Assembly: GCF_000830505.1 (NCBI RefSeq)
Contig: NZ_JXOK01000081.1
Span: 1-64,000 of the forward strand
Origin: Vibrio mytili
Lineage (GTDB): Bacteria > Pseudomonadota > Gammaproteobacteria > Enterobacterales > Vibrionaceae
Direction: 5' to 3'
DNA length: 64,000 nt
The stretch's first letter is position 1. Every line of letters starts with the position of its first letter. The notes below the pieces were generated by a model. That model made no database searches. It saw only the letters and a program-made list of their open reading frames with translations, and was not told the DNA's origin. The translations under genes were made by a program, and so were the position numbers. Below are positions 28,957 to 38,246 of the stretch, piece by piece.

Positions 28957-28985
28957 TTGACATAGGAAGAATGCTTTCCGACTAT
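28957..28985 (+). promoter_or_regulatory. Candidate promoter in the yqiA-parE gap
   Basis: A perfect -35 TTGACA (28957-28962) is followed at 17 nt by a poor -10, GACTAT (28980-28985). The 339-base gap 28848-29186 otherwise holds leader structure and no gene. Confidence 0.4.
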
Positions 28986-29016
28986 GTTTTGCCATAAAAT
29001 TTTTAGGGCCTTATCT

Positions 29017-29040
29017 CCAAGCACCTTGGGGGTGACTTGG
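29017..29040 (+). promoter_or_regulatory. Stem-loop in parE leader
   Basis: CCAAGCACC pairs with GGTGACTTGG (one bulged A) around TTGGG. No T tract follows. A second weaker hairpin (GCATCACTTT with AAAGGTGC) lies about 30 nt downstream. Confidence 0.4.
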
Positions 29041-29186
29041 AAAGAGAAGACCCTCGCTACTTTGTTGAGCATCACTTTTATAAAAACTTAAAGGTGCAAG
29101 CAGAGTAGCTTTTTCGTTTTCTGAGGGCGAATACTCCGATTCGTACCACTCAGGCAACAAATAAACGTTGAGAACAATTCCGTATT

Positions 29187-31067
29187 ATGACTGAACAATA
29201 TAATGCTGGTGCCATTGAAGTACTGAATGGCTTAGAACCGGTGCGTCGCCGACCAGGGATGTATACGGATACAGCGCGCCCAAACCATTTGGGCCAAGAA
29301 GTTATCGACAACAGTGTCGATGAAGCGTTAGCCGGGCATGCCTCAAAAGTACAAGTCATCCTGCATGCCGACCAATCACTAGAAGTGATCGATGATGGTC
29401 GGGGCATGCCTGTCGATATTCACCCTGAAGAGAAAGTCTCGGGCGTTGAGCTGATTTTATGTAAGCTTCACGCGGGTGGTAAATTCTCCAATAAAAACTA
29501 TCAATTTTCCGGTGGTCTACACGGGGTAGGTATTTCGGTTGTTAACGCGCTTTCAAAGCGAGTAGAAGTCACGGTTCGTCGTGATGGCCAAGTGTACGAA
29601 ATTGCGTTTGAACACGGAGATAAAGTCTCTGATCTGACGGTAACTGGCACTTGTGGTCGCCGTAACCGTGGTACAAGTGTGCATTTTTGGCCAGATACAA
29701 AATACTTCGACTCAGGTAATTTCTCCGTCACTCGCTTGGTCAATAACTTACGTGCGAAAGCGGTACTTTGCCCTGGATTGGAAATCACTTTAACCGATAA
29801 AGTGAATGGCAAAGACTACAAGTGGTACTACGAAGATGGCCTGAAAGACTACTTGGCGGAAGGTGTAAAAGGATATCCTGTTATTCCAGAAGCGCCGTTT
29901 ACTGGCGAGTTTTTGGCCGAGACCGAAGCGGCAAACTGGGCAGTTATTTGGCAACCTGAAGGCGGTGAAATGATCACCGAGAGCTACGTTAACCTGATAC
30001 CGACCGCTCAAGGTGGTACGCACGTTAATGGATTGCGCCAAGGTTTGCTTGATGCTATGCGCGAGTTTTGTGAATTCCGTAATCTGTTACCTCGTGGTGT
30101 GAAGCTCACTGGTGATGACGTTTTCGACCGCTGTTCTTATGTGTTGTCAGTTAAAATTCAGGACCCGCAATTTGCAGGGCAGACAAAAGAACGTCTTTCG
30201 TCACGCCAAACCGCAGCCTTTGTTTCTGGTGTTGTAAAAGATGCGTTCAGCCTTTGGTTAAATGAAAAGCCTCAGCTTGCAGAACAACTGGCGGAAGTCT
30301 GTATTGCCAATGCGCACCGCCGTATGCGTGCTGCTAAAAAAGTAGTGCGTAAGAAAGTGGCATCTGGACCAGCGTTGCCAGGCAAGCTGACGGATTGCTC
30401 GGTACAAGACTTAAGCCGCACTGAAATCTTCTTTGTCGAGGGAGACTCGGCGGGCGGTTCTGCTAAGCAAGCGCGCGATCGTGAATTTCAGGCGGTGATG
30501 CCTTTACGAGGTAAGATCCTAAATACTTGGGAAGTGTCAGCGGATCAAGTGTTAGCTTCTCAAGAAGTGCATGATATCTCGGTTGCTTTGGGGATTGATC
30601 CGGACAACGATAACCTTGACGGACTTCGTTATGGCAAAATTTGTATCCTTGCCGATGCGGACTCGGATGGTTTGCATATCGCAACACTGCTTTGCGCTTT
30701 GTTCACGCGCCACTTCCGAGCATTGGTTGAAGCGGGTCATATCTATGTCGCCATGCCGCCACTGTACCGCATTGACTGTGGTAAAGAAGTGTTTTACGCA
30801 CTCGATGATGACGAGAAAGATGGCATTTTAGAGCGTCTCTCGAAGAAAAAAGCCAAAATCAACGTGCAGCGATTTAAAGGCCTTGGTGAGATGAATCCGC
30901 TTCAACTGCGGGAAACAACCATGGATCCGAATACGCGTCGCCTGGTCCAATTAACCATTGATGATTCCGTTGCAACCATGGAAATGATGGATATGCTGCT
31001 GGGGAAAAAGCGCGCAGATGACCGCCGCTCTTGGTTGCAAAGTAACGGCGATTTGGCAGAGGTTTAA
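29187..31067 (+). CDS. parE: DNA topoisomerase IV subunit B
   Basis: ATPase subunit of topoisomerase IV, which decatenates daughter chromosomes. 626 aa. GHKL ATPase motifs: EVIDNSVDEALAG, DDGRGMPV and GGLHGVGISVVNALS; TOPRIM motifs: VEGDSAGGSAKQARDRE near residue 417 and ADADSDGLHI. The sequence is intact end to end. Three bases separate it from parC, giving a parE-parC operon; in E. coli the two genes are near each other but not adjacent. Confidence 0.97.
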   Translation: MTEQYNAGAIEVLNGLEPVRRRPGMYTDTARPNHLGQEVIDNSVDEALAGHASKVQVILHADQSLEVIDDGRGMPVDIHPEEKVSGVELILCKLHAGGKFSNKNYQFSGGLHGVGISVVNALSKRVEVTVRRDGQVYEIAFEHGDKVSDLTVTGTCGRRNRGTSVHFWPDTKYFDSGNFSVTRLVNNLRAKAVLCPGLEITLTDKVNGKDYKWYYEDGLKDYLAEGVKGYPVIPEAPFTGEFLAETEAANWAVIWQPEGGEMITESYVNLIPTAQGGTHVNGLRQGLLDAMREFCEFRNLLPRGVKLTGDDVFDRCSYVLSVKIQDPQFAGQTKERLSSRQTAAFVSGVVKDAFSLWLNEKPQLAEQLAEVCIANAHRRMRAAKKVVRKKVASGPALPGKLTDCSVQDLSRTEIFFVEGDSAGGSAKQARDREFQAVMPLRGKILNTWEVSADQVLASQEVHDISVALGIDPDNDNLDGLRYGKICILADADSDGLHIATLLCALFTRHFRALVEAGHIYVAMPPLYRIDCGKEVFYALDDDEKDGILERLSKKKAKINVQRFKGLGEMNPLQLRETTMDPNTRRLVQLTIDDSVATMEMMDMLLGKKRADDRRSWLQSNGDLAEV

Positions 31068-31070
31068 CGA

Positions 31071-33356
31071 ATGTCTACAGAAATTACCTACGATGGCGTT
31101 GAACAGTTGCCAATGCGCAAGTTCACAGAAGACGCTTATCTTAACTACTCAATGTACGTCATTATGGATCGTGCATTGCCATACATTGGCGACGGTTTAA
31201 AACCGGTTCAACGCCGCATCATTTATGCGATGTCGGAGCTAGGGCTTTCGGCTGCTGCAAAATATAAGAAATCCGCACGTACGGTCGGGGATGTGTTGGG
31301 TAAATACCACCCTCACGGAGACTCTGCGTGTTACGAGGCCATGGTATTAATGGCGCAACCGTTCTCATACCGCTACCCATTGGTCGACGGTCAAGGCAAC
31401 TGGGGTGCGCCTGATGATCCAAAATCTTTTGCAGCAATGCGTTATACCGAAGCCAAACTGTCTAAGTTTGCCGAGGTTTTACTTGGTGAATTAGGTCAAG
31501 GGACAGTCGAATGGCAGCCTAACTTTGACGGCACGATGAAAGAGCCGCAAATGTTACCAGCACGCCTACCGCATATTTTGCTCAATGGTGTCACAGGTAT
31601 TGCGGTTGGTATGGCGACCGATATTCCGCCACACAATGTTCGCGAAATTGCTGATGCGACCATTCACTTGATCGACAACCCGAAAGCGGAATTGCCGGAT
31701 GTGATGCAATACGTCAAAGGTCCAGATTACCCGACTGAAGCGGAGATCATTTCACCTCAGGCGGATATTGAAAAGATCTATCGCAATGGCCGTGGCAGCA
31801 TCAAGATGCGTGCAGCTTGGCATAAAGAAGGCTCAGACGTTGTTGTTACGTCGATACCACATCAAGTGTCGGGTTCTAAGTTGCTTGAGCAGATCGCTAA
31901 CCAAATGCGTGCCAAAAAGCTACCAATGGTTGAGGATTTGCGTGATGAATCGGATCACGAAAACCCAACGCGTATCGTTATCGTGCCTCGTTCAAACCGA
32001 GTTGACTGTGATCTGCTGATGAACCATTTGTTCGCGTCTACCGATCTTGAACGCAGTTATCGCGTTAACTTGAATATGATTGGCTTGGATAACCGCCCTC
32101 AAGTGAAAGGTCTGGTGCAGATTCTCTCTGAGTGGATCGAGTTCCGCCGAACCACTGTTCGCCGTCGACTGCAACATCGACTCGATAAAGTGATGGCTCG
32201 TTTGCACATCTTGGAAGGTTTATTGGTTGCTTACCTAAACCTAGATGAGGTGATTGAGATCATCCGTACGGAAGACGATCCTAAAACGGTGTTGATGCAA
32301 CGCTTTGGTATTACCGATATTCAGGCGGATGCGATTCTCGATACCAAACTTCGTCACTTAGCCAAACTTGAAGAAATGAAGCTTCGTGGTGAGCAAGATG
32401 AACTAGAAAAAGAGCGCGAGAAATTGGAGCAGCTATTGGGTTCTGAGCGTCGCCTCAATACGTTGCTTAAGAAAGAAATCAAAGCGGATGCAGACAAGTA
32501 CGGTGATGATCGTCGTTCTCCATTAGTCGAGCGAGCAGAAGCGAAAGCACTCACGGAACGTGATTTGATTCCGAGTGAGCCAATCACAGTCGTTCTATCT
32601 GAAAAAGGTTGGATTCGTCATGCAAAAGGCCATGACGTTGAAGCTGAAGGATTGAATTACAAGTCAGGAGATAAATACCTCGCGCATGCTCGAGGTAAGA
32701 GCAATCAACCTGCCGTGTTCCTGGGCAGTGATGGACGAAGCTACTCGCTTGAATCTCATTCCTTACCTTCGGCTCGTAGCCAAGGTGAGCCAATCACGGG
32801 ACGTCTGAATATTACTGCAGGTAGCAGTATTCGTCAGGTGATTATGAGTGAAGAAGATCAGCTATGGCTGGTGGGTTCTGATGCGGGTTATGGCTTCGTG
32901 TGTAAAGGGGCAGACTTGCTGTCGAAAAACCGCAGTGGTAAAGCACTGGTGACGTTACCTGCGAACGCAGAAGTGATGACGCCAAAAGAAGTTGATAATT
33001 TAGATGCGGATGAAATCTTGGCTATCACCAATCAAGGCCGCATGCTGTTGTTCCCAATTAAAGATCTACCGCAACTTGCGAAAGGCAAGGGCAACAAGAT
33101 CATCAATATTCCAGCCGCAAAAGCGAAAGAACGTGAAGAAGTCTTGTCTCATCTTATGGCGTTGCCGCAAGGGGCATCTTTGACACTCTATGCTGGTAAG
33201 CGCAAATTGGGCTTAAAACCGGCGGATTTAGAGAACTTCCGTGGTGAGCGTGGACGTCGAGGCAGTTTACTGCCAAGAGGGTTGCAGCGAGTAACGCGCA
33301 TTGAAGTTGAGCTTGGTGAGTCGAGCAATACGGACGAGTCAACGAGCAGCGAATAA
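31071..33356 (+). CDS. parC: DNA topoisomerase IV subunit A
   Basis: DNA-cleaving subunit of topoisomerase IV. 761 aa. Catalytic tyrosine is Tyr125 in AAMRYTEAKLS. The quinolone-determining segment reads HPHGDSACYEAM with Ser85 and Glu89, the susceptible-type residues. The winged-helix part is followed by a coiled coil (about 430-470) and a beta-pinwheel carboxy-terminal domain (RSYSLESHSLPSARSQGEP and similar blades). Confidence 0.97.
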   Translation: MSTEITYDGVEQLPMRKFTEDAYLNYSMYVIMDRALPYIGDGLKPVQRRIIYAMSELGLSAAAKYKKSARTVGDVLGKYHPHGDSACYEAMVLMAQPFSYRYPLVDGQGNWGAPDDPKSFAAMRYTEAKLSKFAEVLLGELGQGTVEWQPNFDGTMKEPQMLPARLPHILLNGVTGIAVGMATDIPPHNVREIADATIHLIDNPKAELPDVMQYVKGPDYPTEAEIISPQADIEKIYRNGRGSIKMRAAWHKEGSDVVVTSIPHQVSGSKLLEQIANQMRAKKLPMVEDLRDESDHENPTRIVIVPRSNRVDCDLLMNHLFASTDLERSYRVNLNMIGLDNRPQVKGLVQILSEWIEFRRTTVRRRLQHRLDKVMARLHILEGLLVAYLNLDEVIEIIRTEDDPKTVLMQRFGITDIQADAILDTKLRHLAKLEEMKLRGEQDELEKEREKLEQLLGSERRLNTLLKKEIKADADKYGDDRRSPLVERAEAKALTERDLIPSEPITVVLSEKGWIRHAKGHDVEAEGLNYKSGDKYLAHARGKSNQPAVFLGSDGRSYSLESHSLPSARSQGEPITGRLNITAGSSIRQVIMSEEDQLWLVGSDAGYGFVCKGADLLSKNRSGKALVTLPANAEVMTPKEVDNLDADEILAITNQGRMLLFPIKDLPQLAKGKGNKIINIPAAKAKEREEVLSHLMALPQGASLTLYAGKRKLGLKPADLENFRGERGRRGSLLPRGLQRVTRIEVELGESSNTDESTSSE

Positions 33357-33370
33357 CTCGATGAGAAATA

Positions 33371-33399
33371 AAAAACCCAGCCACTGGCTGGGTTTTTTT
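33371..33399. terminator. Bidirectional terminator between parC and degS
   Basis: AACCCAGCC pairs with GGCTGGGTT around a short loop; A and T runs flank both sides. It reaches the degS stop codon. Confidence 0.85.
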
Positions 33400-34462
33400 A
33401 TACTTCTTGCATATCTTCGGCAATAGTGACCTTGAGGGTGATCTCTTTGCCTTGACGAATGATACCAACATCGACCGTTGTACCAGGACGTAAGTCAGTG
33501 ACAATATCCATCACACTTTGGCGTCCTTGAACTTTGTTACCGTCGATGCTGATAATGATATCCTGCTTTTCGAAGCCAGCTTTACTCGCCGGGCCATTCG
33601 GGTCAATGCCAAGAACGACAATACCGCCAATGTGTTCGTTACCCAGTAATCTTGCGGTGACAGCGTTGATATCTTGCCCATCAATACCGATATAACCGCG
33701 GATCACACGACCATCGGCAATGATTTTATGCATGATTTTATTGGCAAGAGGTGCCGGGATAGCAAATGAGATCCCGTAGGTTTCTAAATCGGTCGCTTGC
33801 TGAAAGGAAGCTGTATTGATACCCACTAGTTCGCCTTGACTGTTGACCAATGCTCCACCTGAGTTACCTTCATTGATCGCAGCGTCCGTTTGAATAAAAG
33901 CTTGGCGACCATCACTAATAGAAGAACGCCCGGTCGCAGAGATAATACCAAATGTCGTGGTTTGACCTAAGTTATAGGGGTTACCGATCGCGAGTACCAC
34001 ATCACCAACTTGAGGCTGATATTCTGAATTGAGAGGAATGACTGGCAAGTTTGAGCCTTCCACGCGTAAAACCGCAATGTCGGTACGTTTGTCCGTGCCA
34101 ACAAGCTGAGCCGCCGCCGCTCTACCATCTTGCAATGCAACGACGATTTGGTCCGCTTGAGCAACCACATGATAGTTCGTAATGATGTAGCCCTTTTCAC
34201 TGACAATCACGCCAGAGCCCAGTCCTTGCGTAGACAGTTTGCTGCGGTCACTCTCAACATACTTTCGACTGTAAATATTCACCACAGCAGGCGCTGCTTT
34301 TCTTACCGCTTGATTGAATGAGATTTCAACAGAAGCAAAATTGCTTGGTTGTGTATCGAGGGCGTCAGGGATAACGTTGTGACGTAAAGAAGGGACAGCC
34401 AGCAAGACTATGGCAGCGGTTGCTAAGCCTAAAAAGATAGAACGTAATAAAAAGCTAAGCAT
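33398..34462 (-). CDS. degS: Envelope stress protease DegS
   Basis: Inner-membrane-anchored serine protease that senses unfolded outer-membrane proteins through its PDZ domain and cleaves RseA, starting the sigma-E response. 354 aa from the ATG at 34462, which has an excellent GGAGAGG site; a frame start 8 codons earlier is not used. Membrane anchor at residues 5-23; catalytic triad His98, Asp128, Ser201 (TNYHVV, TDIAVL, GNSGG); one PDZ domain at the end. Confidence 0.95.
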   Translation of the reverse strand: MLSFLLRSIFLGLATAAIVLLAVPSLRHNVIPDALDTQPSNFASVEISFNQAVRKAAPAVVNIYSRKYVESDRSKLSTQGLGSGVIVSEKGYIITNYHVVAQADQIVVALQDGRAAAAQLVGTDKRTDIAVLRVEGSNLPVIPLNSEYQPQVGDVVLAIGNPYNLGQTTTFGIISATGRSSISDGRQAFIQTDAAINEGNSGGALVNSQGELVGINTASFQQATDLETYGISFAIPAPLANKIMHKIIADGRVIRGYIGIDGQDINAVTARLLGNEHIGGIVVLGIDPNGPASKAGFEKQDIIISIDGNKVQGRQSVMDIVTDLRPGTTVDVGIIRQGKEITLKVTIAEDMQEV

Positions 34463-34523
34463 ATCCTCTCCATACAAAAACGCCAAAAGGGCATCGAAAG
34501 GAGAAGAATAGCATTACATTGAA

Positions 34524-34562
34524 AAATAACAAAAGGGCAGTGCGTGATCGCGCTGCCCTTTT
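34524..34562 (-). terminator. Terminator between degQ and degS
   Basis: AAAAGGGCAG (34531-34540) pairs with CTGCCCTTTT (34553-34562), with further inner pairing; a T-rich tail follows on the minus strand. It limits degQ read-through into degS. Confidence 0.75.
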
Positions 34563-34637
34563 AATGAGGTATAAGCGACAAAGAAAATTATCTTTGAGTC
34601 TTATCACGCCCTAGCGTGTATTTCTTCATTGATGCTT

Positions 34638-36005
34638 CTAACGAATAACCAAGTAGATGGTACGGTCATCTCGTTGAATATTCAGTGCGAGTACGCCTTT
34701 TTGCTTATCAACGATCGCACGAAGTTCTGCGAGGTTTTTCACACGTTGGCGGTTAACACCAATGATAATATCGCCTTGTTTTAGCTGATACTGAGCCGCA
34801 GGTGAATTGTCTTGCACGCTGGTTACTTTAACACCTTGAATGTCATCGCTTGGTGTTGTATTGCTTAACTCCGCACCTTTTAGTCCCTTGTGTAACGATT
34901 CCGCTTTGGCTTTCATATTTGTCGATTCGCCAAGTGTCACATCAAAGGTTTTATTTTTGCCGTCTCGGACCACTCCTAAAGTGATTTCCTTGCCTGCACC
35001 TAACGTCGCCACTTTTGCGCGAAGCTCAGAGAAGGTACTGATCGGTTTACCATTGACGGATACAATAATATCGCCTGCTTTTAGGCCAGCTTTGTCTGCG
35101 GCACTGTCAGGGACTACTTGGCCAATAAAGGCACCTTTGCTTGACTCGTAACCCAGAGCGTCCGCAAGTTCAGATGTCACTTCACCACCTTGAACCCCAA
35201 GCATGCCGCGTTTTACTTCACCAAATTCAAGGATTTGATCCGTGAGATTTTTCATCATGTTTGATGGAATCGCAAAGCCGATACCGACGTTGCCACCGTT
35301 AGGGCCGAGAATCGCGGTATTAATACCAATCAGTTCCCCATTTAAGTTAACCAGCGCGCCACCAGAGTTCCCGCTGTTGATCGCGGCATCGGTCTGAATG
35401 AAGTTTTCAAAATTCTCAACATTCAAGCCACTACGGCCAAGGGCTGAGACAATGCCTGATGTCACGGTTTGACCCAAACCAAATGGATTACCTATCGCGA
35501 CGGTAAAGTCACCCACTCGCAGTTTATCTGAATCTGCGATGTTAATTTGCGTGAGATTTTTCGCCTTCTCAAGTTTAATGAGTGCGACGTCTGCCATCTC
35601 GTCACCACCGATGAGTTCGGCATCGTATTCACGGCCATCATACAGACGTACGCGAATATCATCCGCCCCTTTAATTACGTGATAGTTTGTCACGATAAGG
35701 CCCTTTTTGGCGTCAATGATGACACCTGAACCTAAACCCCTAAATGGACGCTCGCGGGTTTGCTCCATTGGAAAGTCAGGGCCAAAGAAAAATTGAAATT
35801 GTTCGGGAATACGACTGGTTTGTACTTGTTTTCCTTCCACCGCGATACTGACAACGGCAGGGGTCACTTTATCCAGCATAGGGGCGAGGCTAGGTAGCTG
35901 TTGACCATCCATACTCAGTGGTAAAGCTGCGGTAGCCTGTATTGGCACCAGCATAGAACTTAAACTCAGAGATAAAGCGGTTAGTACAAGTAGTGGTTTT
36001 TTCAT
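34638..36005 (-). CDS. degQ: Periplasmic serine protease DegQ (DegP/HtrA family)
   Basis: Periplasmic protease-chaperone that degrades or refolds damaged envelope proteins. 455 aa with a signal peptide (residues 1-26, ending QATA). Catalytic triad His109, Asp139, Ser214 (TNYHVI, ADVALI, GNSGG), followed by two PDZ domains, which distinguishes it from DegS. Length equals E. coli DegQ; whether it should be called DegP depends on what else the genome encodes. Directly upstream of degS, as in E. coli. Confidence 0.93.
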   Translation of the reverse strand: MKKPLLVLTALSLSLSSMLVPIQATAALPLSMDGQQLPSLAPMLDKVTPAVVSIAVEGKQVQTSRIPEQFQFFFGPDFPMEQTRERPFRGLGSGVIIDAKKGLIVTNYHVIKGADDIRVRLYDGREYDAELIGGDEMADVALIKLEKAKNLTQINIADSDKLRVGDFTVAIGNPFGLGQTVTSGIVSALGRSGLNVENFENFIQTDAAINSGNSGGALVNLNGELIGINTAILGPNGGNVGIGFAIPSNMMKNLTDQILEFGEVKRGMLGVQGGEVTSELADALGYESSKGAFIGQVVPDSAADKAGLKAGDIIVSVNGKPISTFSELRAKVATLGAGKEITLGVVRDGKNKTFDVTLGESTNMKAKAESLHKGLKGAELSNTTPSDDIQGVKVTSVQDNSPAAQYQLKQGDIIIGVNRQRVKNLAELRAIVDKQKGVLALNIQRDDRTIYLVIR

Positions 36006-36173
36006 CCATTAACTCCTCTTGAAACATGTCTGCCTAAAAGAAATATCCGAACTGAACTGTTAGTTATTACTCGTTAGTCACATTAAGGTTAATGAGTAAT
36101 ATAAGGGCTAGTTTGGATAATCAAAGGGGAGGGCAGTCCACTTACAAAATTAGAACAACAATGTTCAAGAAAA

Positions 36174-36217
36174 GTTCAAAAAGGGTCGAAAAGAATGAAG
36201 ACTTTTTATCGACCCTT
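36174..36217 (-). terminator. Terminator after zapG
   Basis: On the minus strand AAGGGTCGA pairs with TCGACCCTT with additional inner A-T pairs, followed by TTTTGAAC. Confidence 0.7.
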
Positions 36218-36232
36218 CAGAAAGGAGGGGAG

Positions 36233-36676
36233 TTATGAGGCCTTAGCAGTTACGACTTCAGGAGCATTTATAATCTCCTTTTCTTGTGTTCTCAACAGAC
36301 CTGTCGCACCGTTTGCATAGTCTTTGGGTTGCTCACTATATTCAGGCTGGGCTTCATTGATCTGCTCAGTCGACATCGCGGTTTTCTTATCAAACGGGTT
36401 ATCTTGCTCTGGTAAGTTGGGCAAAAGCTCACATGATGTCTTCGCCATATGTTGGTAAAGCTTGGTGTAATCTTTGCCTAATGTATCGAGCATTTCTGCT
36501 GTTTGGGCAAAATGATCAACCAATTCCTGACGTTGCTGCTCGATTGAAAATTTAGCCGACTCTAACTCTTTTTGCACAGCTTTTTGTTTTTTGTACTCTG
36601 GGGTGGTTAGTCTACTAATGACTACGCCTACTATGGTACCGACCAGCAAACCCACTATGGCATAAATCCAAGGCAT
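36233..36676 (-). CDS. zapG: Cell division protein ZapG (YhcB, DUF1043)
   Basis: 147 aa with one amino-terminal membrane segment (about 3-22, VGLLVGTIVGVVISRL) followed by a coiled coil (about 28-85) and a disordered tail. YhcB/ZapG in E. coli links envelope growth and division and interacts with divisome and elongasome proteins; the exact mechanism is unsettled. Divergent from zapE, as in E. coli. Confidence 0.9.
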   Translation of the reverse strand: MPWIYAIVGLLVGTIVGVVISRLTTPEYKKQKAVQKELESAKFSIEQQRQELVDHFAQTAEMLDTLGKDYTKLYQHMAKTSCELLPNLPEQDNPFDKKTAMSTEQINEAQPEYSEQPKDYANGATGLLRTQEKEIINAPEVVTAKAS

Positions 36677-36723
36677 AACTGTTCCTCATCTTTGTTTTAA
36701 CAACTTTTTTACTGCTTAGTTAC

Positions 36724-36742
36724 ACGTGGTGTTCCACCATGT
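36724..36742. promoter_or_regulatory. Inverted repeat in the zapG-zapE divergent region
   Basis: ACGTGGTG (36724-36731) and CACCATGT (36735-36742) are complementary, with one G-T pair, around TTC. It could be an operator or a leader hairpin; no assignment is possible from sequence alone. Confidence 0.35.
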
Positions 36743-36894
36743 TACTATGGGTTTAACAGCCAATAAAGAAAAATAGCAGTATGTCTGCAGGGACTGATAA
36801 CTAACTCTCTATTCTTTGGTACCCTCTCGAGATTACGTTGTCTTAATATCCTTGCCAGACGTTTCGCCCTACACTCTAATACGACGTTAATGTA

Positions 36895-37998
36895 ATGACA
36901 CCACTAAAACGATACCAACAAGATATAGCGCAACATGGCTTTCAGCGTGATGAAGCCCAGTATAAAGCGGTCGTTGCACTGGATAAGCTCTACCATGCCA
37001 TTATTGATTTTCAATCAACGCCTGTGCCGTCGCTTTCAAAATGGCAAAAATTGATGGGTAAAACGGTTGAATTGCCTCAGCCGCCGAAAGGGTTGTACTT
37101 CTGGGGCGGGGTGGGGCGTGGCAAAACCTATTTGATGGATGCCTTTTTTGACACCTTACCAACCTCGCGAAAAATGAGAGTACATTTTCATCGTTTTATG
37201 TATCGGGTTCATGACGAGTTGAAGCAGTTAGGTGATGTAGAGAACCCACTAGCCAAAGTCGCTGAAAAGTTTAAGCAAGAGGCAGACGTAGTTTGCTTTG
37301 ATGAGTTTTTTGTATCGGATATAACCGATGCGATGATCCTAGCGACCTTATTGCAGGAAATGTTCAAGCGCCAAATGGTGCTCGTCGCAACGTCAAACAT
37401 CGAGCCACAAAATTTGTATCGTAATGGCTTGCAGAGAGCTCGGTTTTTGCCTGCTATAGATATGATTTTAGAACGTTGTGATGTTTTGAATGTGGATAGC
37501 GGAGTGGACTATCGATTACGAACACTTGAGCAAGCTGAGATCTATCACTACCCTCTTGACGAGCAAGCGACGCTAAATCTCAATCGTTACTACCACCAAC
37601 TAGTTGGAGAGAGAAAAGACGCTGCACAACAGATAGAGATTAATCATCGAAATATCGATGTAATCGAAGCCAGTGATGGCGTGTTGCATGCGACTTTTGC
37701 TCAGTTATGCCAAACCATGCGCAGCCAGAATGACTATATCGAGATCTCGCGTATTTACCACACAGTGTTGCTTGCGGATGTTGAACAAATGAGTGGTAGG
37801 ATTGATGACGCAGCAAGACGTTTTATTGCATTAGTTGACGAGTTTTATGAACGCCATGTCAAACTGATCATTTCGGCGCAAGTGCCAATGGAAAGCTTAT
37901 ATATACAAGGACAGCTCGAATTTGAGTTTAGGCGGTGCCTGTCACGTTTGACTGAAATGCAAAGTCATGAGTACCTATCAAGGGAGCATTTAGCTTAA
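36895..37998 (+). CDS. zapE: Cell division ATPase ZapE
   Basis: 367-aa AFG1-family P-loop ATPase that associates with the Z-ring and in E. coli is needed for division under stress and low oxygen. Walker A GGVGRGKT (71-78), Walker B VVCFDEFFVSD and a sensor ATSNIEPQNLY are present. No signal peptide or membrane segment. Next to zapG in divergent orientation. Confidence 0.95.
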   Translation: MTPLKRYQQDIAQHGFQRDEAQYKAVVALDKLYHAIIDFQSTPVPSLSKWQKLMGKTVELPQPPKGLYFWGGVGRGKTYLMDAFFDTLPTSRKMRVHFHRFMYRVHDELKQLGDVENPLAKVAEKFKQEADVVCFDEFFVSDITDAMILATLLQEMFKRQMVLVATSNIEPQNLYRNGLQRARFLPAIDMILERCDVLNVDSGVDYRLRTLEQAEIYHYPLDEQATLNLNRYYHQLVGERKDAAQQIEINHRNIDVIEASDGVLHATFAQLCQTMRSQNDYIEISRIYHTVLLADVEQMSGRIDDAARRFIALVDEFYERHVKLIISAQVPMESLYIQGQLEFEFRRCLSRLTEMQSHEYLSREHLA

Positions 37999-38052
37999 TT
38001 TCCCCACCGCGAAAAAAATGAAGAAAAAATTAGTGATTTGGCGCAAAAAAAG

Positions 38053-38081
38053 GTGATTTTTTCTTCACTCTTCTCTATAAT
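38053..38081 (+). promoter_or_regulatory. Probable rplM-rpsI promoter
   Basis: TATAAT (38076-38081) with a weak -35 GTGATT (38053-38058) at 17 nt, followed by a GC-rich discriminator (CCTGCGACCC) typical of stringently controlled ribosomal promoters. Confidence 0.6.
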
Positions 38082-38087
38082 CCTGCG

Positions 38088-38246
38088 ACCCACCGTTACT
38101 GCAGACCGGATTATCGAAGTTATTTCGAGATTGACGGTCGAGAGTACCAACGACTCGAAGGGGTGATGACTGGGCTCTTAGACAGTGTGGGAACACGAAA
38201 GGGTGTTCCTTAAAGTTTAAATTTTAATTAACGGGTTATTATTAGC
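38088..38246 (+). promoter_or_regulatory. Structured rplM leader, possible L13 autoregulatory site
   Basis: About 150 nt of untranslated leader. A clear hairpin, GGAACAC with GTGTTCC (38190-38209), sits about 40 nt before the start codon, and ACCGT near 38092 can pair with ACGGT further on. L13 is known to repress its own operon in E. coli through the leader; equating this hairpin with that site is inference. Confidence 0.45.
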
